64,000 nucleotides of DNA from Asaia bogorensis_B. Lineage in GTDB: Bacteria; Pseudomonadota; Alphaproteobacteria; Acetobacterales; Acetobacteraceae. Location: NCBI RefSeq assembly GCF_900465315.1, contig NZ_UBIX01000016.1, one strand, 5' to 3'. Both the position numbers and the translations under genes were made by a program. This document shows positions 9,162 to 18,198 of this stretch, in pieces; the stretch's first letter is position 1, and each line of letters starts with the position of its first letter. Below the pieces are notes generated by a model. The model saw only the letters and a program-made list of their open reading frames with translations, did no database searches and was not told the origin of the DNA.

Positions 9162-9605
9162 ATGTCCTACATCGCTGTGTTTCTGTGGCTCTCAGGTTTT
9201 CAGAATTCCCCAGTGAAGGCGGCCCACCAGACGCTCATCGGTGCGACGTGGATAGGCACGCTCGTCCTTGCTTGCTGGGTGTGCGATCGCCCCCCCACGC
9301 TCATGCGTGGCCTTGTGCGCAGCCTTGCTCTTGGAGGTTCCGGCTTATGGATAGCGCGCCATACACTGCCCGGCTTCGATGAGGGTACAACCCCTCATAT
9401 CGGGTGGGTCCGCTTCATCAGCGTCGGCCTCGCCGTTCTATGCGAAAGCACCGTCCTGATTGCTGCCATGCGACTTGTATTCGGCAAAACTGGCGATCCA
9501 GACAAGCTGAATGATCTTGGATTACCGCCTTTTGCCGTCAGGGCCATGCTTGCAGAAGCTCGTTTCTGGCGCAGGGTCTGGCACGCTCTGACCGGGCCAC
9601 GATGA
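9162..9605 (+). CDS. hypothetical small membrane protein
   Basis: A 147-residue protein I do not recognise. It has about four hydrophobic segments (around residues 1-12, 24-42, 48-66 and 82-104) and a basic amphipathic C-terminal tail of about 40 residues. No strong ribosome binding site precedes the ATG. An overlapping open frame starting at 9140 reads as non-coding. It lies alone between selO and the AhpD-like gene, about 250 bases from each. No function is proposed. Confidence 0.5.
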   Translation: MSYIAVFLWLSGFQNSPVKAAHQTLIGATWIGTLVLACWVCDRPPTLMRGLVRSLALGGSGLWIARHTLPGFDEGTTPHIGWVRFISVGLAVLCESTVLIAAMRLVFGKTGDPDKLNDLGLPPFAVRAMLAEARFWRRVWHALTGPR

Positions 9606-9852
9606 TCAGGAAAGGAAAAACAAACCGGTTCTTTCACTGTTGACGCTGACTGTCGTTTTTTTTCCACTTCAGAAGCATATCATTGCAACATAATAACCCT
9701 AACAAGCGGCATTCGGTGTAAACCGGACCGGCTCGCTGCGAAAAATATTTGTACCATGCGCACCCATCACTGAATTGAGGAGCCTCGTGTCCCCTCGAAG
9801 TTGATGCAAGGTCACGGGGCCATCATGCGCCATTACCGCGCGGCATCCGGAC

Positions 9853-10305
9853 TTATGAGTTAAACGGGTCGCTTGTGCGCCTGAAACCGATTGCCAAACG
9901 GTTGAACAGGTTCATCAGTCCGACAGCGATGGTCAGGTCCACAATTTCCTTTTCAGAGAACACCTCGGAAAGCGCACGAAATTCGGTGTCAGGAATGACC
10001 GTCCCTCGCACGCAGGTGACACTCTCCGCCCAGGCAAGGGCCGCCCGTTCGCGCGCGCTGAATGTTGCCTTCACCTCACGCCATGCCTGAAGCACACCAA
10101 GTTTACGTGGGGAAACACCCTTTTCGAGCAGGGTTTTCGTATGGAGATCGAGACAATAGGCGCAGCCATTGATCTGTGAAATGCGCAGATAGATCAACTC
10201 GACCAGAAGCGCATCGAGTCCCGAACGGGCAATGTAGCGATAGACGTCACCCAGTGCCCTGACACCCTGCGGGGCAATCGCTTCATAATCCAGACGCTGC
10301 GGCAT
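9853..10305 (-). CDS. carboxymuconolactone decarboxylase / AhpD-like alkylhydroperoxidase family protein
   Basis: A 150-residue all-helical protein of the CMD/AhpD family. The redox motif C-A-Y-C followed by L-D-L-H (about residues 43-50) matches the AhpD pattern C-x-x-C-x-x-x-H, indicating a thiol peroxidase or related redox role. The ATG at 10305 is preceded by GGGAG at good spacing; the open frame extends further but without a binding site. It is divergent from an azoreductase-like gene and a MocR regulator, a setting in which the regulator often controls the neighbouring redox gene (inference). Confidence 0.85.
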   Translation of the reverse strand: MPQRLDYEAIAPQGVRALGDVYRYIARSGLDALLVELIYLRISQINGCAYCLDLHTKTLLEKGVSPRKLGVLQAWREVKATFSARERAALAWAESVTCVRGTVIPDTEFRALSEVFSEKEIVDLTIAVGLMNLFNRLAIGFRRTSDPFNS

Positions 10306-10465
10306 GTTTTTGTCTCCCGGTGGTGATGTGTCCCGATGTTCCTCCCATGGGTCCTGCACCATCGGACAGGACGAAGAATGATGTTTTCAGCTGGACCTCC
10401 CATCTTGGTACACGCGAAGAACAGGTTTCTGGTCCTGTCGTCGCAGGGCGATCAGCGCTCTGCCA

Positions 10466-10981
10466 ATGCCTGATGCCCCCTACGCTGCACTTCTGGCACA
10501 CCCTGATGATGTGACGCCCCCTGCTGCGCGGGGATCGATTGCCCTGTCAGAAACACTCATCAGAGAAATCGAGGATGCCGATATTCTGGTGCTGGGAACG
10601 CCCGTGCATAATTTCACGGTCCCCGCCGCCCTGAAGTCCTGGCTGGACCATGTCGTGCGCGTGAACCGGACAGTTGCACTAAGTGCCCAAGGCAAGAAGG
10701 GCCTGCTGACGGACCGCCCTGTACTTGTGGGCGTCGCAGCAGGTGGCGTCATTCTTGGCCAAGATGGCCAGCAGCCGGATTTTTTCACCCCGTATCTCAG
10801 GGCAGTTCTGGGCTGTATCGGACTTCACAACCTGCATGTTGTTTCGGTTCAGGGTACGGTTTTTAGCGATGCCTCCGCGAAGGCCGCGGCCATGGAGAAC
10901 GCCCTGTCGGCGCTCTCACCGGTCCTTTCCGCCTGCACCGAGGCCGAACTTTCACGCGACATCCCGGCGCCACATGTCTGA
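10466..10981 (+). pseudogene. FMN-dependent azoreductase (AzoR)-like, N-terminus broken
   Basis: The 171 readable residues match the C-terminal four fifths of NADH:FMN azoreductases, a flavodoxin-like fold. Visible marks are the A-D-I-L-V-L-G-T-P-V-H-N-F segment, the following S-W-L-D-H-V-V-R helix and a G-G-V-I loop. The first beta strand and phosphate-binding loop are missing. A remnant of them (F-L-V-L-S-S then G-D-Q-R-S-A-N) is readable in another frame at about 10420-10469, ending in a stop at 10470-10472. About 25-30 residues between the two parts are absent, so this looks like an internal deletion plus frameshift. A shortened translated protein cannot be excluded. The downstream regulator starts 15 bases later. 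Confidence 0.55.
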
Positions 10982-10996
10982 GACGGGCTCCCACGC

Positions 10997-12463
10997 ATGA
11001 CCGCACCCACGGTCCCGCTCGCGGGACTCATACTCGACAGACAGAGCACGCGAACCCTGAGCGAGCAGATCGCGGGGCATATCGAAAGTGCCATACGCTC
11101 TGGCGCCTTGCCCGAAGGCAGTCGCCTGCCGTCCTGGCGTGATCTGGCGACGCAACTTGGCGTCGCCCGTGGGACCGTGCGTGCCGCCTATGATCGCCTG
11201 ATCGATCGCGATCTGCTTTATACTGCCGGGGCAGCTGGAACACGCATAGCCTCCCCGCCGGAATGGCCAAACCGAATGAAACAGGCCGATACGGCCAACC
11301 CATCGATGTCTGCTGCGGCATCGCGCCCGGATGACGAGACCGGTTACGGGTCTCTTGCCCTTTTCCGGCAGAGGGATACCCGACCACTATCATTCCAGAT
11401 GGGTGTTCCCGCGCATGATGTGTTTCCTGCCACGCTCTGGGCGCGTCTGCACCGGCAGGCTGTGCAGGCTTCTGCGCTCAATACAGGCGTCATGGACCCG
11501 CGCGGCCTGCCGGAATTACGGACCGCACTGGCCTCTCACCTTGCTCTGGCCCGCGGGCTGGATTGCACCCCTGATCAGATCCTGATTACGACGGGCTTTC
11601 GCAGTGGGCTTGCCATGGTCCTGCGTGCCATCGATTGCGCAGGCAAACAGGCCTGGGTGGAAGATCCGGGCTTTCCCATCACGCGTATGGCGCTCGAAAG
11701 TGCCGGTGTGCACCCTGTACCGATTGCGGTGGATGACGAAGGGCTGGATGTCGCGCAGGGGCAAGCCACCGCTCCCGGTGCAGCATTCGCGCTTGTTACC
11801 CCCGGTCAGCAGGCACCCATGGGGGTTTCGCTCAGTACAGCGCGTCGCTGTGCCTTGCTGCACTGGGCGCGGCAAAGCAATGGCTGGATCATCGAGGACG
11901 ATTATCTGGCTGAACTGCATCTGGACGGCCGCTCGCCCCCGGCCCTGGCCTCGGGTGAGCATGCTGATCGCGTGATCCATATCGGCACATTCAGCAAAAC
12001 ACTTGCCCCTATGGTCGGGCTCGGCTTTGTCGTGGCGCCGCCCAGCTTGCTCAAACGCCTCACCGAAACCGCCTGGTGGCTGGCCACCCCGCCCAATAAC
12101 GCGGTGCAGATTGCCGTGACGCGGTTCATGCGCGAAGGGCATTATTTCCGACATCTGCGACGCACACGCGAGGCCTATTCCCAACGGCGTGACCTGCTGC
12201 ACCAGACATTGCGGCATTGCCGGGCGCCCGTGGCCCATGATGCGGGGCTGTCCGTCATCCTGCCACTCCCCTCGGGCTATGATGATGCCCGGCTGGCACA
12301 GCAGGCGCGGGCAGCGTCCCTCGGGATTACGCCACTCTCGGCGTGGTTCGCCAAGGGGTCACGCGCCCGGTCAGGCGTGTTGCTGGGCGTGGCCAATATA
12401 CGCCCCGAGCAGGTCGAGGCCGATTGTCAGACACTCCTGAGCCTTATGGGCACGGGGCCCTGA
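10997..12463 (+). CDS. MocR/PdxR-type GntR regulator with aminotransferase-like domain
   Basis: A 488-residue fusion of an N-terminal winged-helix GntR domain (about 10-80; L-P-S-W-R-D-L-A followed by R-G-T-V-R-A-A-Y) and a fold-type I aminotransferase domain (about 130-480). The PLP-binding lysine is visible in the H-I-G-T-F-S-K-T-L motif (Lys 334), and the preceding E-D-D-Y aspartate block is present. Such regulators sense PLP or an amino-group ligand and usually control a nearby gene. Here the candidates are the broken azoreductase just upstream and the divergent AhpD-like gene. The sequence appears intact. Confidence 0.9.
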   Translation: MTAPTVPLAGLILDRQSTRTLSEQIAGHIESAIRSGALPEGSRLPSWRDLATQLGVARGTVRAAYDRLIDRDLLYTAGAAGTRIASPPEWPNRMKQADTANPSMSAAASRPDDETGYGSLALFRQRDTRPLSFQMGVPAHDVFPATLWARLHRQAVQASALNTGVMDPRGLPELRTALASHLALARGLDCTPDQILITTGFRSGLAMVLRAIDCAGKQAWVEDPGFPITRMALESAGVHPVPIAVDDEGLDVAQGQATAPGAAFALVTPGQQAPMGVSLSTARRCALLHWARQSNGWIIEDDYLAELHLDGRSPPALASGEHADRVIHIGTFSKTLAPMVGLGFVVAPPSLLKRLTETAWWLATPPNNAVQIAVTRFMREGHYFRHLRRTREAYSQRRDLLHQTLRHCRAPVAHDAGLSVILPLPSGYDDARLAQQARAASLGITPLSAWFAKGSRARSGVLLGVANIRPEQVEADCQTLLSLMGTGP

Positions 12464-12548
12464 CAAGGGGGCACAGCCCCCGCTTCCTTGCGCACCCAGC
12501 TACCCACGCCCCCTCCCCTTTTCAATTTCAGGACAAGGACGATCAACC

Positions 12549-13616
12549 ATGCCGGACTTCCGACGCGGCCTTCTGGCTCTTCCCTTTCTTTTTCCAATCT
12601 GGGGGTCCAGTCAGGCGCGTGCCGACACAGCGCCTGCTCCTGACTCAGCAGCGTTCATTGCCGAAGACCCGGCCCTGTCGAAAATGGTTGGCCGCGCCAT
12701 TCCGGCTTTGCGATGGCAAACGCTGGACGGGCAGACGCTGGATCTCGCGGCACTGACCCGCAAGGGGCCTGTCTATCTCAAACTCTGGGCCACCTATTGT
12801 ATTCCCTGTCGCGCCCAGATGCCCGGCTTTGAAGCGCTTTATCAGCGCTACAAGACACGCATGAGCGTCATTGCCGTCGATATCGGCTTTGGGGAAAACC
12901 GGGACAAGGTTGCCGCTTTTGTCAAAAAGACCGGACTGACAATGCCGGTCGTGATGGATGACGGCAAGCTGAGCGACTGGCTACAGATTCGTGCCACTCC
13001 CCTGCATGTGTTGATCGACCGCGATGGACGACTGGCCTATCTCGGCCATCAGGATGGCCCAGCCCTCGATGCAGCGCTTGAGCGGGTATCGGCCAGACCA
13101 CGCACAGCCGGTGAGATCCACTTCGCCGACATAACCCCCACACCACCGCTGACCACCGGGCAACAAATTCCCGAGATCACACTGAGCGATGCGACAGGTG
13201 CCACGGTGCCTCTGCGCCAGTCTGGCGCAACCGGAAGCCACAAACCCCAGATTGTCCTGTTCACGGCGCCCTGGTGCGAAAGCTATCTCGCCACGATGGA
13301 CCCGCCGACCGCCCGCGCTTGCGTCAACACACGTCGCGTGACGCAAAAACTCGTTGGGCACATCGCAGCAGACTGGGTTGTCGTGGGGGCAAGGCTCTGG
13401 ACAGAGCCTGCAGACATGGGCCCGTTCCAGACCCTTTACGGCCCCGGATTTCACGTGCTGCTCGATCGGGATAATCTCGCTTTCACGCGGTTTGGTGTGC
13501 GTCAGATTCCGGCCGTGGCGCTCATTACGAAAGACGGCCGCCTGTCACGGGTAATCGACGGATCGGATCCCGATCTGGCCTTGCAGATCAAGGCATTTGC
13601 GCGACAGGAACAATAA
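12549..13616 (+). CDS. secreted TlpA-like protein with two thioredoxin-fold domains
   Basis: A 355-residue protein with an N-terminal signal peptide (cleavage near A-R-A, residue 25) and two thioredoxin-like domains. The first (about 45-185) has a complete redox motif, C-I-P-C, in the W-A-T-Y-C-I-P-C-R context and the cis-Pro loop R-A-T-P-L. The second (about 200-352) has a cis-Pro loop (R-Q-I-P-A-V) but its active site reads P-W-C-E-S-Y, keeping only the first cysteine. It probably acts in the periplasm on protein disulfides. It follows the MocR gene after 85 bases with no obvious functional link. Confidence 0.8.
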   Translation: MPDFRRGLLALPFLFPIWGSSQARADTAPAPDSAAFIAEDPALSKMVGRAIPALRWQTLDGQTLDLAALTRKGPVYLKLWATYCIPCRAQMPGFEALYQRYKTRMSVIAVDIGFGENRDKVAAFVKKTGLTMPVVMDDGKLSDWLQIRATPLHVLIDRDGRLAYLGHQDGPALDAALERVSARPRTAGEIHFADITPTPPLTTGQQIPEITLSDATGATVPLRQSGATGSHKPQIVLFTAPWCESYLATMDPPTARACVNTRRVTQKLVGHIAADWVVVGARLWTEPADMGPFQTLYGPGFHVLLDRDNLAFTRFGVRQIPAVALITKDGRLSRVIDGSDPDLALQIKAFARQEQ

Positions 13617-13747
13617 GCCTGCCCCCTGATGGCTGCCGGACGCCCCGGAAGCATCTGCGCCCTCGGGGTGAGAGTTGTTGCAGGCAAACAACCCCCTGTG
13701 GGCCAGAATCAAGACGCTTTGGTCACCAGTGTTAAGGATTCTGGTGA

Positions 13748-15322
13748 TCAGGTGAGCGTTTTTCCACCTTTCCTGACGGCGTCCCAATCCAGATCGAAAC
13801 GTGCCAGATATTTGCGCAACCGGTCTGCATCATTGCGGCTCGAACGCTGCGTACGAGAGACGGAGAACAGGGTTCGCCCTGCGTCAGACAGAGTGGACGA
13901 CATGCGGCATATCCGCACGACCGTAGCCAACTGGATGCGATCGAACATATCGATTGCGGCCGGATCCGGAACGATATCGGCCAGCATGGCCATATCGTCT
14001 GTGGCAACAGAACCCGCAGCATCGTGCCTTGCGGGGCGCCAGCGTGCCGACAGCTCTGCAATTTCCTCGTCGATCATCGGTACCGTGATGCGACCGCGCT
14101 CAGCCAGCGTGCATAGCCTGAGCAATGAGTCCGTCAAATCGCGATAATTGCCCGACCAGGACGCATCGATCGATGTCGCAAAACGCATATAGCGCGCCCG
14201 TGCGCCCGGAGCGAAGCCGGTTTTGGTTCCCGAACGGCGTTCGGCTGTGTCAAGCGCGTGATCAAACGCCGCTTCAATATCTACAAGACGTTCCCGCAAG
14301 GACGGTAGACGTATGATCCAGGGAAAAACGGACTCCATGCCCGCACCGTCCCGCGCGGTCGCAATCAGGCTGAACTGTGCATCCAGATCGGTCTCGCCAC
14401 CCAAAGGACGGTAGCGTTTTGCCACCGCCGCGCGAAAAAGAGTGTCGCGCAGGGCCTGTGGCACATTTTCCATGCCGTCGATCAGAAGCGTGCCGCGATG
14501 GGCCTGCGCCAGAAACCCTGCCCGTTCGGTCCCGGCCGCGCTGCCGAGGCCTCGTTTCTGACCCAGAAGCAACGCGGTGCCATCCTGCGTGGCAAGCAGA
14601 CTGCCATCCACCCGAACGAGCGACCCGCGCAGCAAACGGCGCTGGATACGCAGGTCATGAATATTGGCCGCAAGCGTGCTCTTGCCGCAGCCCGCCGGGC
14701 CGGTAATCAGGATGGGGGCCTCTGACCTCAGGGCTATCTGCTCAAGCCGCCCGATCAGGCGATCAATCGCGGGGTCGGCACCCGATATACCGCTACGCAG
14801 CAAGGTGGAATGTTCGGCAGAGGCGATCTCGAAGCGATGCCTGATCGCGTCATATCGTGCGAGATCGAGATCGATGAGTGTCAGGCGCCCGTTGGGTCCC
14901 GTATCGGGACGCGGGGGCTCCATCTGGATAAGGCGCGCCGGGACATAACGACTTTCTGTGAGCAGATACCAGCAGATCTGCGCGACATGCGTGCCTGTCG
15001 TCAGATGGACGAAGTAACGCTCCCGGTCCTCATCGAAACCATAGGCGAGAGCGAAGTCATAGAGCTTGGCATAGACCTCCTCCAGATCCCAGGGATTGTC
15101 GAAATCAAGCACGGTCAGACGCACTTCGGTGTCCGGCGAAATGGCCGCAATGTCACGGGCAACGTGGTGGGCCAGTGCCTCGGCATATCCGGGATAGAGC
15201 AGTTCGAAGCGATCGACTGGCAGAGAATCATGGCCGCAAAGCCTGGCGCTTGGCTGCCACGACCCGACTCCGCGTGTGCGATCGATTTTGACGCCAAGCA
15301 GACCGATAACCACGTTTCTCAT
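13748..15322 (-). CDS. rtcR: RtcR-like RNA-repair regulator with degenerate AAA+ domain
   Basis: A 524-residue protein divergent from rtcB. The N-terminal part (1-180) is the CARF-like ligand domain of RtcR, with the L-T-T-G-T-H-V-A-Q-I motif at 107-116. The central AAA+ domain keeps Walker A (G-P-A-G-C-G-K-S-T, 208-216). The sigma-54 contact loop that should read G-A-F-T-G-A reads G-L-G-S-A-A (258-263), Walker B reads L-L-I-D-G instead of D-E (279-283), and the usual arginine-finger segment is not recognisable. The C-terminal DNA-binding part, with L-S-D-A-G-R and D-A-D-R-L-R-K-Y-L-A-R-F, is well conserved. Identity as RtcR is firm; sigma-54-dependent activation is doubtful. Confidence 0.88.
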   Translation of the reverse strand: MRNVVIGLLGVKIDRTRGVGSWQPSARLCGHDSLPVDRFELLYPGYAEALAHHVARDIAAISPDTEVRLTVLDFDNPWDLEEVYAKLYDFALAYGFDEDRERYFVHLTTGTHVAQICWYLLTESRYVPARLIQMEPPRPDTGPNGRLTLIDLDLARYDAIRHRFEIASAEHSTLLRSGISGADPAIDRLIGRLEQIALRSEAPILITGPAGCGKSTLAANIHDLRIQRRLLRGSLVRVDGSLLATQDGTALLLGQKRGLGSAAGTERAGFLAQAHRGTLLIDGMENVPQALRDTLFRAAVAKRYRPLGGETDLDAQFSLIATARDGAGMESVFPWIIRLPSLRERLVDIEAAFDHALDTAERRSGTKTGFAPGARARYMRFATSIDASWSGNYRDLTDSLLRLCTLAERGRITVPMIDEEIAELSARWRPARHDAAGSVATDDMAMLADIVPDPAAIDMFDRIQLATVVRICRMSSTLSDAGRTLFSVSRTQRSSRNDADRLRKYLARFDLDWDAVRKGGKTLT

Positions 15323-15507
15323 GAGACGATTATTCCAGATAAAAGGCGATACGCATAGATCAGAACCGGAGAGGGTAATTTAGCGAGTAAATATATTTTC
15401 TCCATTCGGATCAGTACCTTATCCTGAAAAACAGGTTTTCTTTCGGCCAAACCTCCTGCCGTCCATGCTTGAGCCAGATGCAAGCGACGAAAAGAAAGGA
15501 CATGGCC

Positions 15508-16911
15508 ATGAGCGCGCCTGTAGAGATCGACGGCAAGATTTTGATTGAATGGGGCCACACGCCCGGGCCCGCGTTTGGCGCAGCGCTTGAGCAGGCACGC
15601 GCATTGGCAGCAGAAGGGCGTGATGAGGCCGCCATACGCGCTGCCGTGGCCCCGGCGCCATTACCGCCCAAACTTGCGCTTCAGGACGCCGATACAGTAC
15701 CGCTCCATGTTTCGCTGGATGCCGAAACACCCGATGAGGCGCTTAACCGTGAGCGTGTCATCGAGACGATGCGAACGCTGATGCGCACGCCCACGGTGGC
15801 AGCGGCAGCCATTATGCCCGATGCCTGCCCGGCGGGGCCGCTCGGCACTATTCCGGTCGGCGGCATTGTCAGCACGCGCAATGCCATCCATCCCGGCATG
15901 CATTCACCCGATATCTGCTGTTCGGTGATGATGACGGATCTGGGCATGGTCGATCCTGCGGCTGTGCTTGATGCGGCCTCCGGAGTTACGCATTTTGGTG
16001 CGGGCGGGCGCGATCAGGGGCGACGCTTCACGCTCTCGCTCGATCTGCTTGATGCGTTCAGGGCCAATCCGTTCCTCAGCCATCAGAAAATGCTGCACAC
16101 GGCGCAGTCCCATATGGGTACGCAGGGGGATGGCAATCACTTCCTGTTTGTGGGGCGGTCCCGTGCGACAGGTCATACCGCCATCGTGACGCATCATGGG
16201 TCACGCGGGCCGGGTGCCCAGCTCTACCGTGCCGGTGTAGAAGTTGCTGAACGCTGGAGGCGTCGCCTGTCGCCCGAGACATTGCGGCAGAATGCCTGGA
16301 TCCCTGCGGATAGTGATGAAGGGCGCGATTACTGGGAGGCGCTCCAGATCATACGCCGCTGGACCAAGGCCAACCATAACGCCATCCATCAGGCGGTAAC
16401 GGAAAGCTTGCGCGCCACGCCGGCAGAGCGTTTCTGGAACGAGCATAATTTCGTGTTCGAGCGCGACGGGCTGTACCATCACGGCAAAGGGGCAACCCCG
16501 GCCTGGGGCAGCTATGCCAGCGATGCGACAGGCAAGGTGCTGATCCCGCTCAACATGGCCGAGCCGGTTCTGGTCGCACGGGGGCGCGATGCTGGTCACG
16601 CCCTGGGCTTTGCGCCCCATGGTGCGGGCCGCAACATGTCACGCACCGAGCATCGCCGTCGCATGGGTGATGCAACCCCGGAAGCGCTGCTTGCCGCCGA
16701 GACACAGGGGCTGGATGTCCGGTTTTTCGGGGGGAAGATCGATGTATCCGAGCTCCCATCGAGCTACAAACGGGCTGCAAGTGTCGTGGAGCAGATCGGG
16801 CGTTATGATCTGGCGGATATCGAGGATTATATCGATCCTGTCGGCTGCATCATGGCCGGTGATATGGCGCCGCCCTGGCTGAATGGCCACCGCTCGGGTC
16901 GTCGGAACTAG
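15508..16911 (+). CDS. rtcB: RNA-splicing ligase RtcB (3'-phosphate/5'-hydroxyl RNA ligase)
   Basis: A 467-residue ligase that joins RNA 2',3'-cyclic phosphate or 3'-phosphate ends to 5'-OH ends using GTP and Mn2+. The metal-site cysteine is in D-I-C-C-S-V, followed by the G-D-G-N-H-F-L motif and the H-H-G-S-R-G-P-G loop. The C-terminal P-H-G-A-G-R motif carries the histidine that is guanylylated. The ATG at 15508 is chosen because AAAGGA lies seven bases upstream; the ATG at 15502 is too close to it. There is no rtcA in the window. It is divergently arranged with rtcR, the usual regulatory pairing. Confidence 0.93.
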   Translation: MSAPVEIDGKILIEWGHTPGPAFGAALEQARALAAEGRDEAAIRAAVAPAPLPPKLALQDADTVPLHVSLDAETPDEALNRERVIETMRTLMRTPTVAAAAIMPDACPAGPLGTIPVGGIVSTRNAIHPGMHSPDICCSVMMTDLGMVDPAAVLDAASGVTHFGAGGRDQGRRFTLSLDLLDAFRANPFLSHQKMLHTAQSHMGTQGDGNHFLFVGRSRATGHTAIVTHHGSRGPGAQLYRAGVEVAERWRRRLSPETLRQNAWIPADSDEGRDYWEALQIIRRWTKANHNAIHQAVTESLRATPAERFWNEHNFVFERDGLYHHGKGATPAWGSYASDATGKVLIPLNMAEPVLVARGRDAGHALGFAPHGAGRNMSRTEHRRRMGDATPEALLAAETQGLDVRFFGGKIDVSELPSSYKRAASVVEQIGRYDLADIEDYIDPVGCIMAGDMAPPWLNGHRSGRRN

Positions 16912-16930
16912 CGCGACCTGGTGCCGGTTG

Positions 16931-16954
16931 TCCTGCGGGCACGGCACCGCAGGA
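16931..16954. terminator. hairpin between convergent rtcB and the propeller gene
   Basis: TCCTGCGG (16931-16938) and CCGCAGGA (16947-16954) form a perfect 8-bp stem with an 8-base loop, 20 bases after the rtcB stop. No long T-run follows on either strand, so efficient intrinsic termination is uncertain. Confidence 0.5.
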
Positions 16955-17084
16955 TACCACCCCTGACGACAGCCTCCCGGTCGGTATGGCCGGTATGGAA
17001 CGACCAGCACCTCCGGCTCCACACGGGCCGGCGAAGAGGCGCTCAAACCATGCGCGCCTCACCCTCGGGACGGGAGGAGATGGA

Positions 17085-18002
17085 TCAGGCCAGACCCACG
17101 CGCTTGCGCAGTTTGCGCAGTTCGCGTCCGGCCTCAATCATGAGGCCATGCGGCGACAGAACTGTTCGCTTGATATCGAACAGCGTGACATCGCCTGCCG
17201 CAGACAGGGTGTGCATGCCTTCATCATAGGGTGCGTAAACCGGCGGTATGGGCAAGGCTGGCCCGCTGCGGGTTACAACGCGCTCGGTGGTGAGCACATC
17301 GAACCAGAGGGGACGGATGGCGCCACCATAGGTATGAGCGCAATCCTGAACCGGCAGCATGAGCTTTCCATCAATCATGACCGGCGTGCCTCCCGCCCGT
17401 GCGCTGGAAGGATCGAGGCGTATCGGGTTCTGACCATGACGCGTCCAGGGGCCCGTCAGGCTTTTGGCATAGGCGACATGCAGACGGCTTGGGGCTTTCT
17501 TGGCGGCTTCGACAGGGGTGTAGATCATCCACCACAGATCGTCATGGAAGCAGAGCGTGGCATCAACCGCGACTTCACCGCCCAGATCGATCTGGCAGAC
17601 GGGTTCCCACTGATCGGGGAAGCGCGTGGCACGATAGAGTGTCTGTGTGCCCGAGCGATGCGCCTCGGGGAGCATCCAGAACGCGCCCTCTGCCTCAACG
17701 ATCTGTGGGTAGGAAAGGTGCCAGGGCTCACGCAGCACGATCTGCTGGCTGAGAAGTCGATACTCTTGGTCGTAGATGAGCACCTCAATCTCGCCGATGC
17801 GGTTGCGGTAGTCATAGATCTCGACAAAGACGTGCAGCCTGCCCTCGTACCACACCCCGAACGGGTCGGCGCGAAACTGGAAGTCACGCGGCATGTCCGG
17901 CAGAAAGTGGCAAGAAATATCTGTCCAGTCGGGGTTTTCGAGCAACGTTGCAAGCGGGGCCTGCAAGATGCCGGTTCGCCAGATATCCTTTCGCAAGCTC
18001 AT
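17085..18002 (-). CDS. five-bladed beta-propeller protein of the GH43/glucosamine-inositolphosphorylceramide transferase type
   Basis: A 305-residue protein without signal peptide. Repeated blade-like patterns such as R-A-D-P-F-G, Y-P-Q-I-V-E-A-E-G and A-R-A-G-G-T-P resemble the N-terminal domain of glucosamine inositolphosphorylceramide transferases and GH43-like propellers. The D-P-F and E-x-x-x-x-x-M-L-P-E segments recur in those families. In bacteria such proteins occur near sugar-nucleotide or glycolipid genes; a role in glycolipid or surface glycan metabolism is inferred. It is convergent with rtcB and lies 200 bases from a lipoprotein gene on the same strand. Confidence 0.6.
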   Translation of the reverse strand: MSLRKDIWRTGILQAPLATLLENPDWTDISCHFLPDMPRDFQFRADPFGVWYEGRLHVFVEIYDYRNRIGEIEVLIYDQEYRLLSQQIVLREPWHLSYPQIVEAEGAFWMLPEAHRSGTQTLYRATRFPDQWEPVCQIDLGGEVAVDATLCFHDDLWWMIYTPVEAAKKAPSRLHVAYAKSLTGPWTRHGQNPIRLDPSSARAGGTPVMIDGKLMLPVQDCAHTYGGAIRPLWFDVLTTERVVTRSGPALPIPPVYAPYDEGMHTLSAAGDVTLFDIKRTVLSPHGLMIEAGRELRKLRKRVGLA

Positions 18003-18027
18003 GTGATGTCTCTCCGGTAATCAATAC

Positions 18028-18060
18028 GACACCCGACCAGACCGCAACGGGGCGGGTGTC
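18028..18060. terminator. hairpin upstream of the propeller gene
   Basis: GACACCCG (18028-18035) pairs with CGGGTGTC (18053-18060) in a perfect 8-bp stem, between the lipoprotein stop and the propeller gene start on the minus strand. No T-run follows; it could be a weak terminator or an RNA-stabilising element. Confidence 0.35.
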
Positions 18061-18198
18061 CTGTCAGGGGGTGTCAGCAGACAGAAACAGGCAGGATTGC
18101 CCGGGATGCATCTCCGCCCGCTGCTAATCGAGAGCCTCCCCGGATGGCCGTGAAAGCGCCCCTGCCTTGAAGCAGCAGGCGCAGAAATGTGGTGCGGC

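Noticed and set aside
15440..15465. Sigma-54 promoter for rtcB
   Set aside because: The best GG...GC pair has wrong spacing by one base and a weak consensus.
16986..18020. Plus-strand open frame opposite the propeller gene
   Set aside because: It overlaps the whole minus-strand gene, whose protein shows recognisable blade motifs; the plus-strand product has none.
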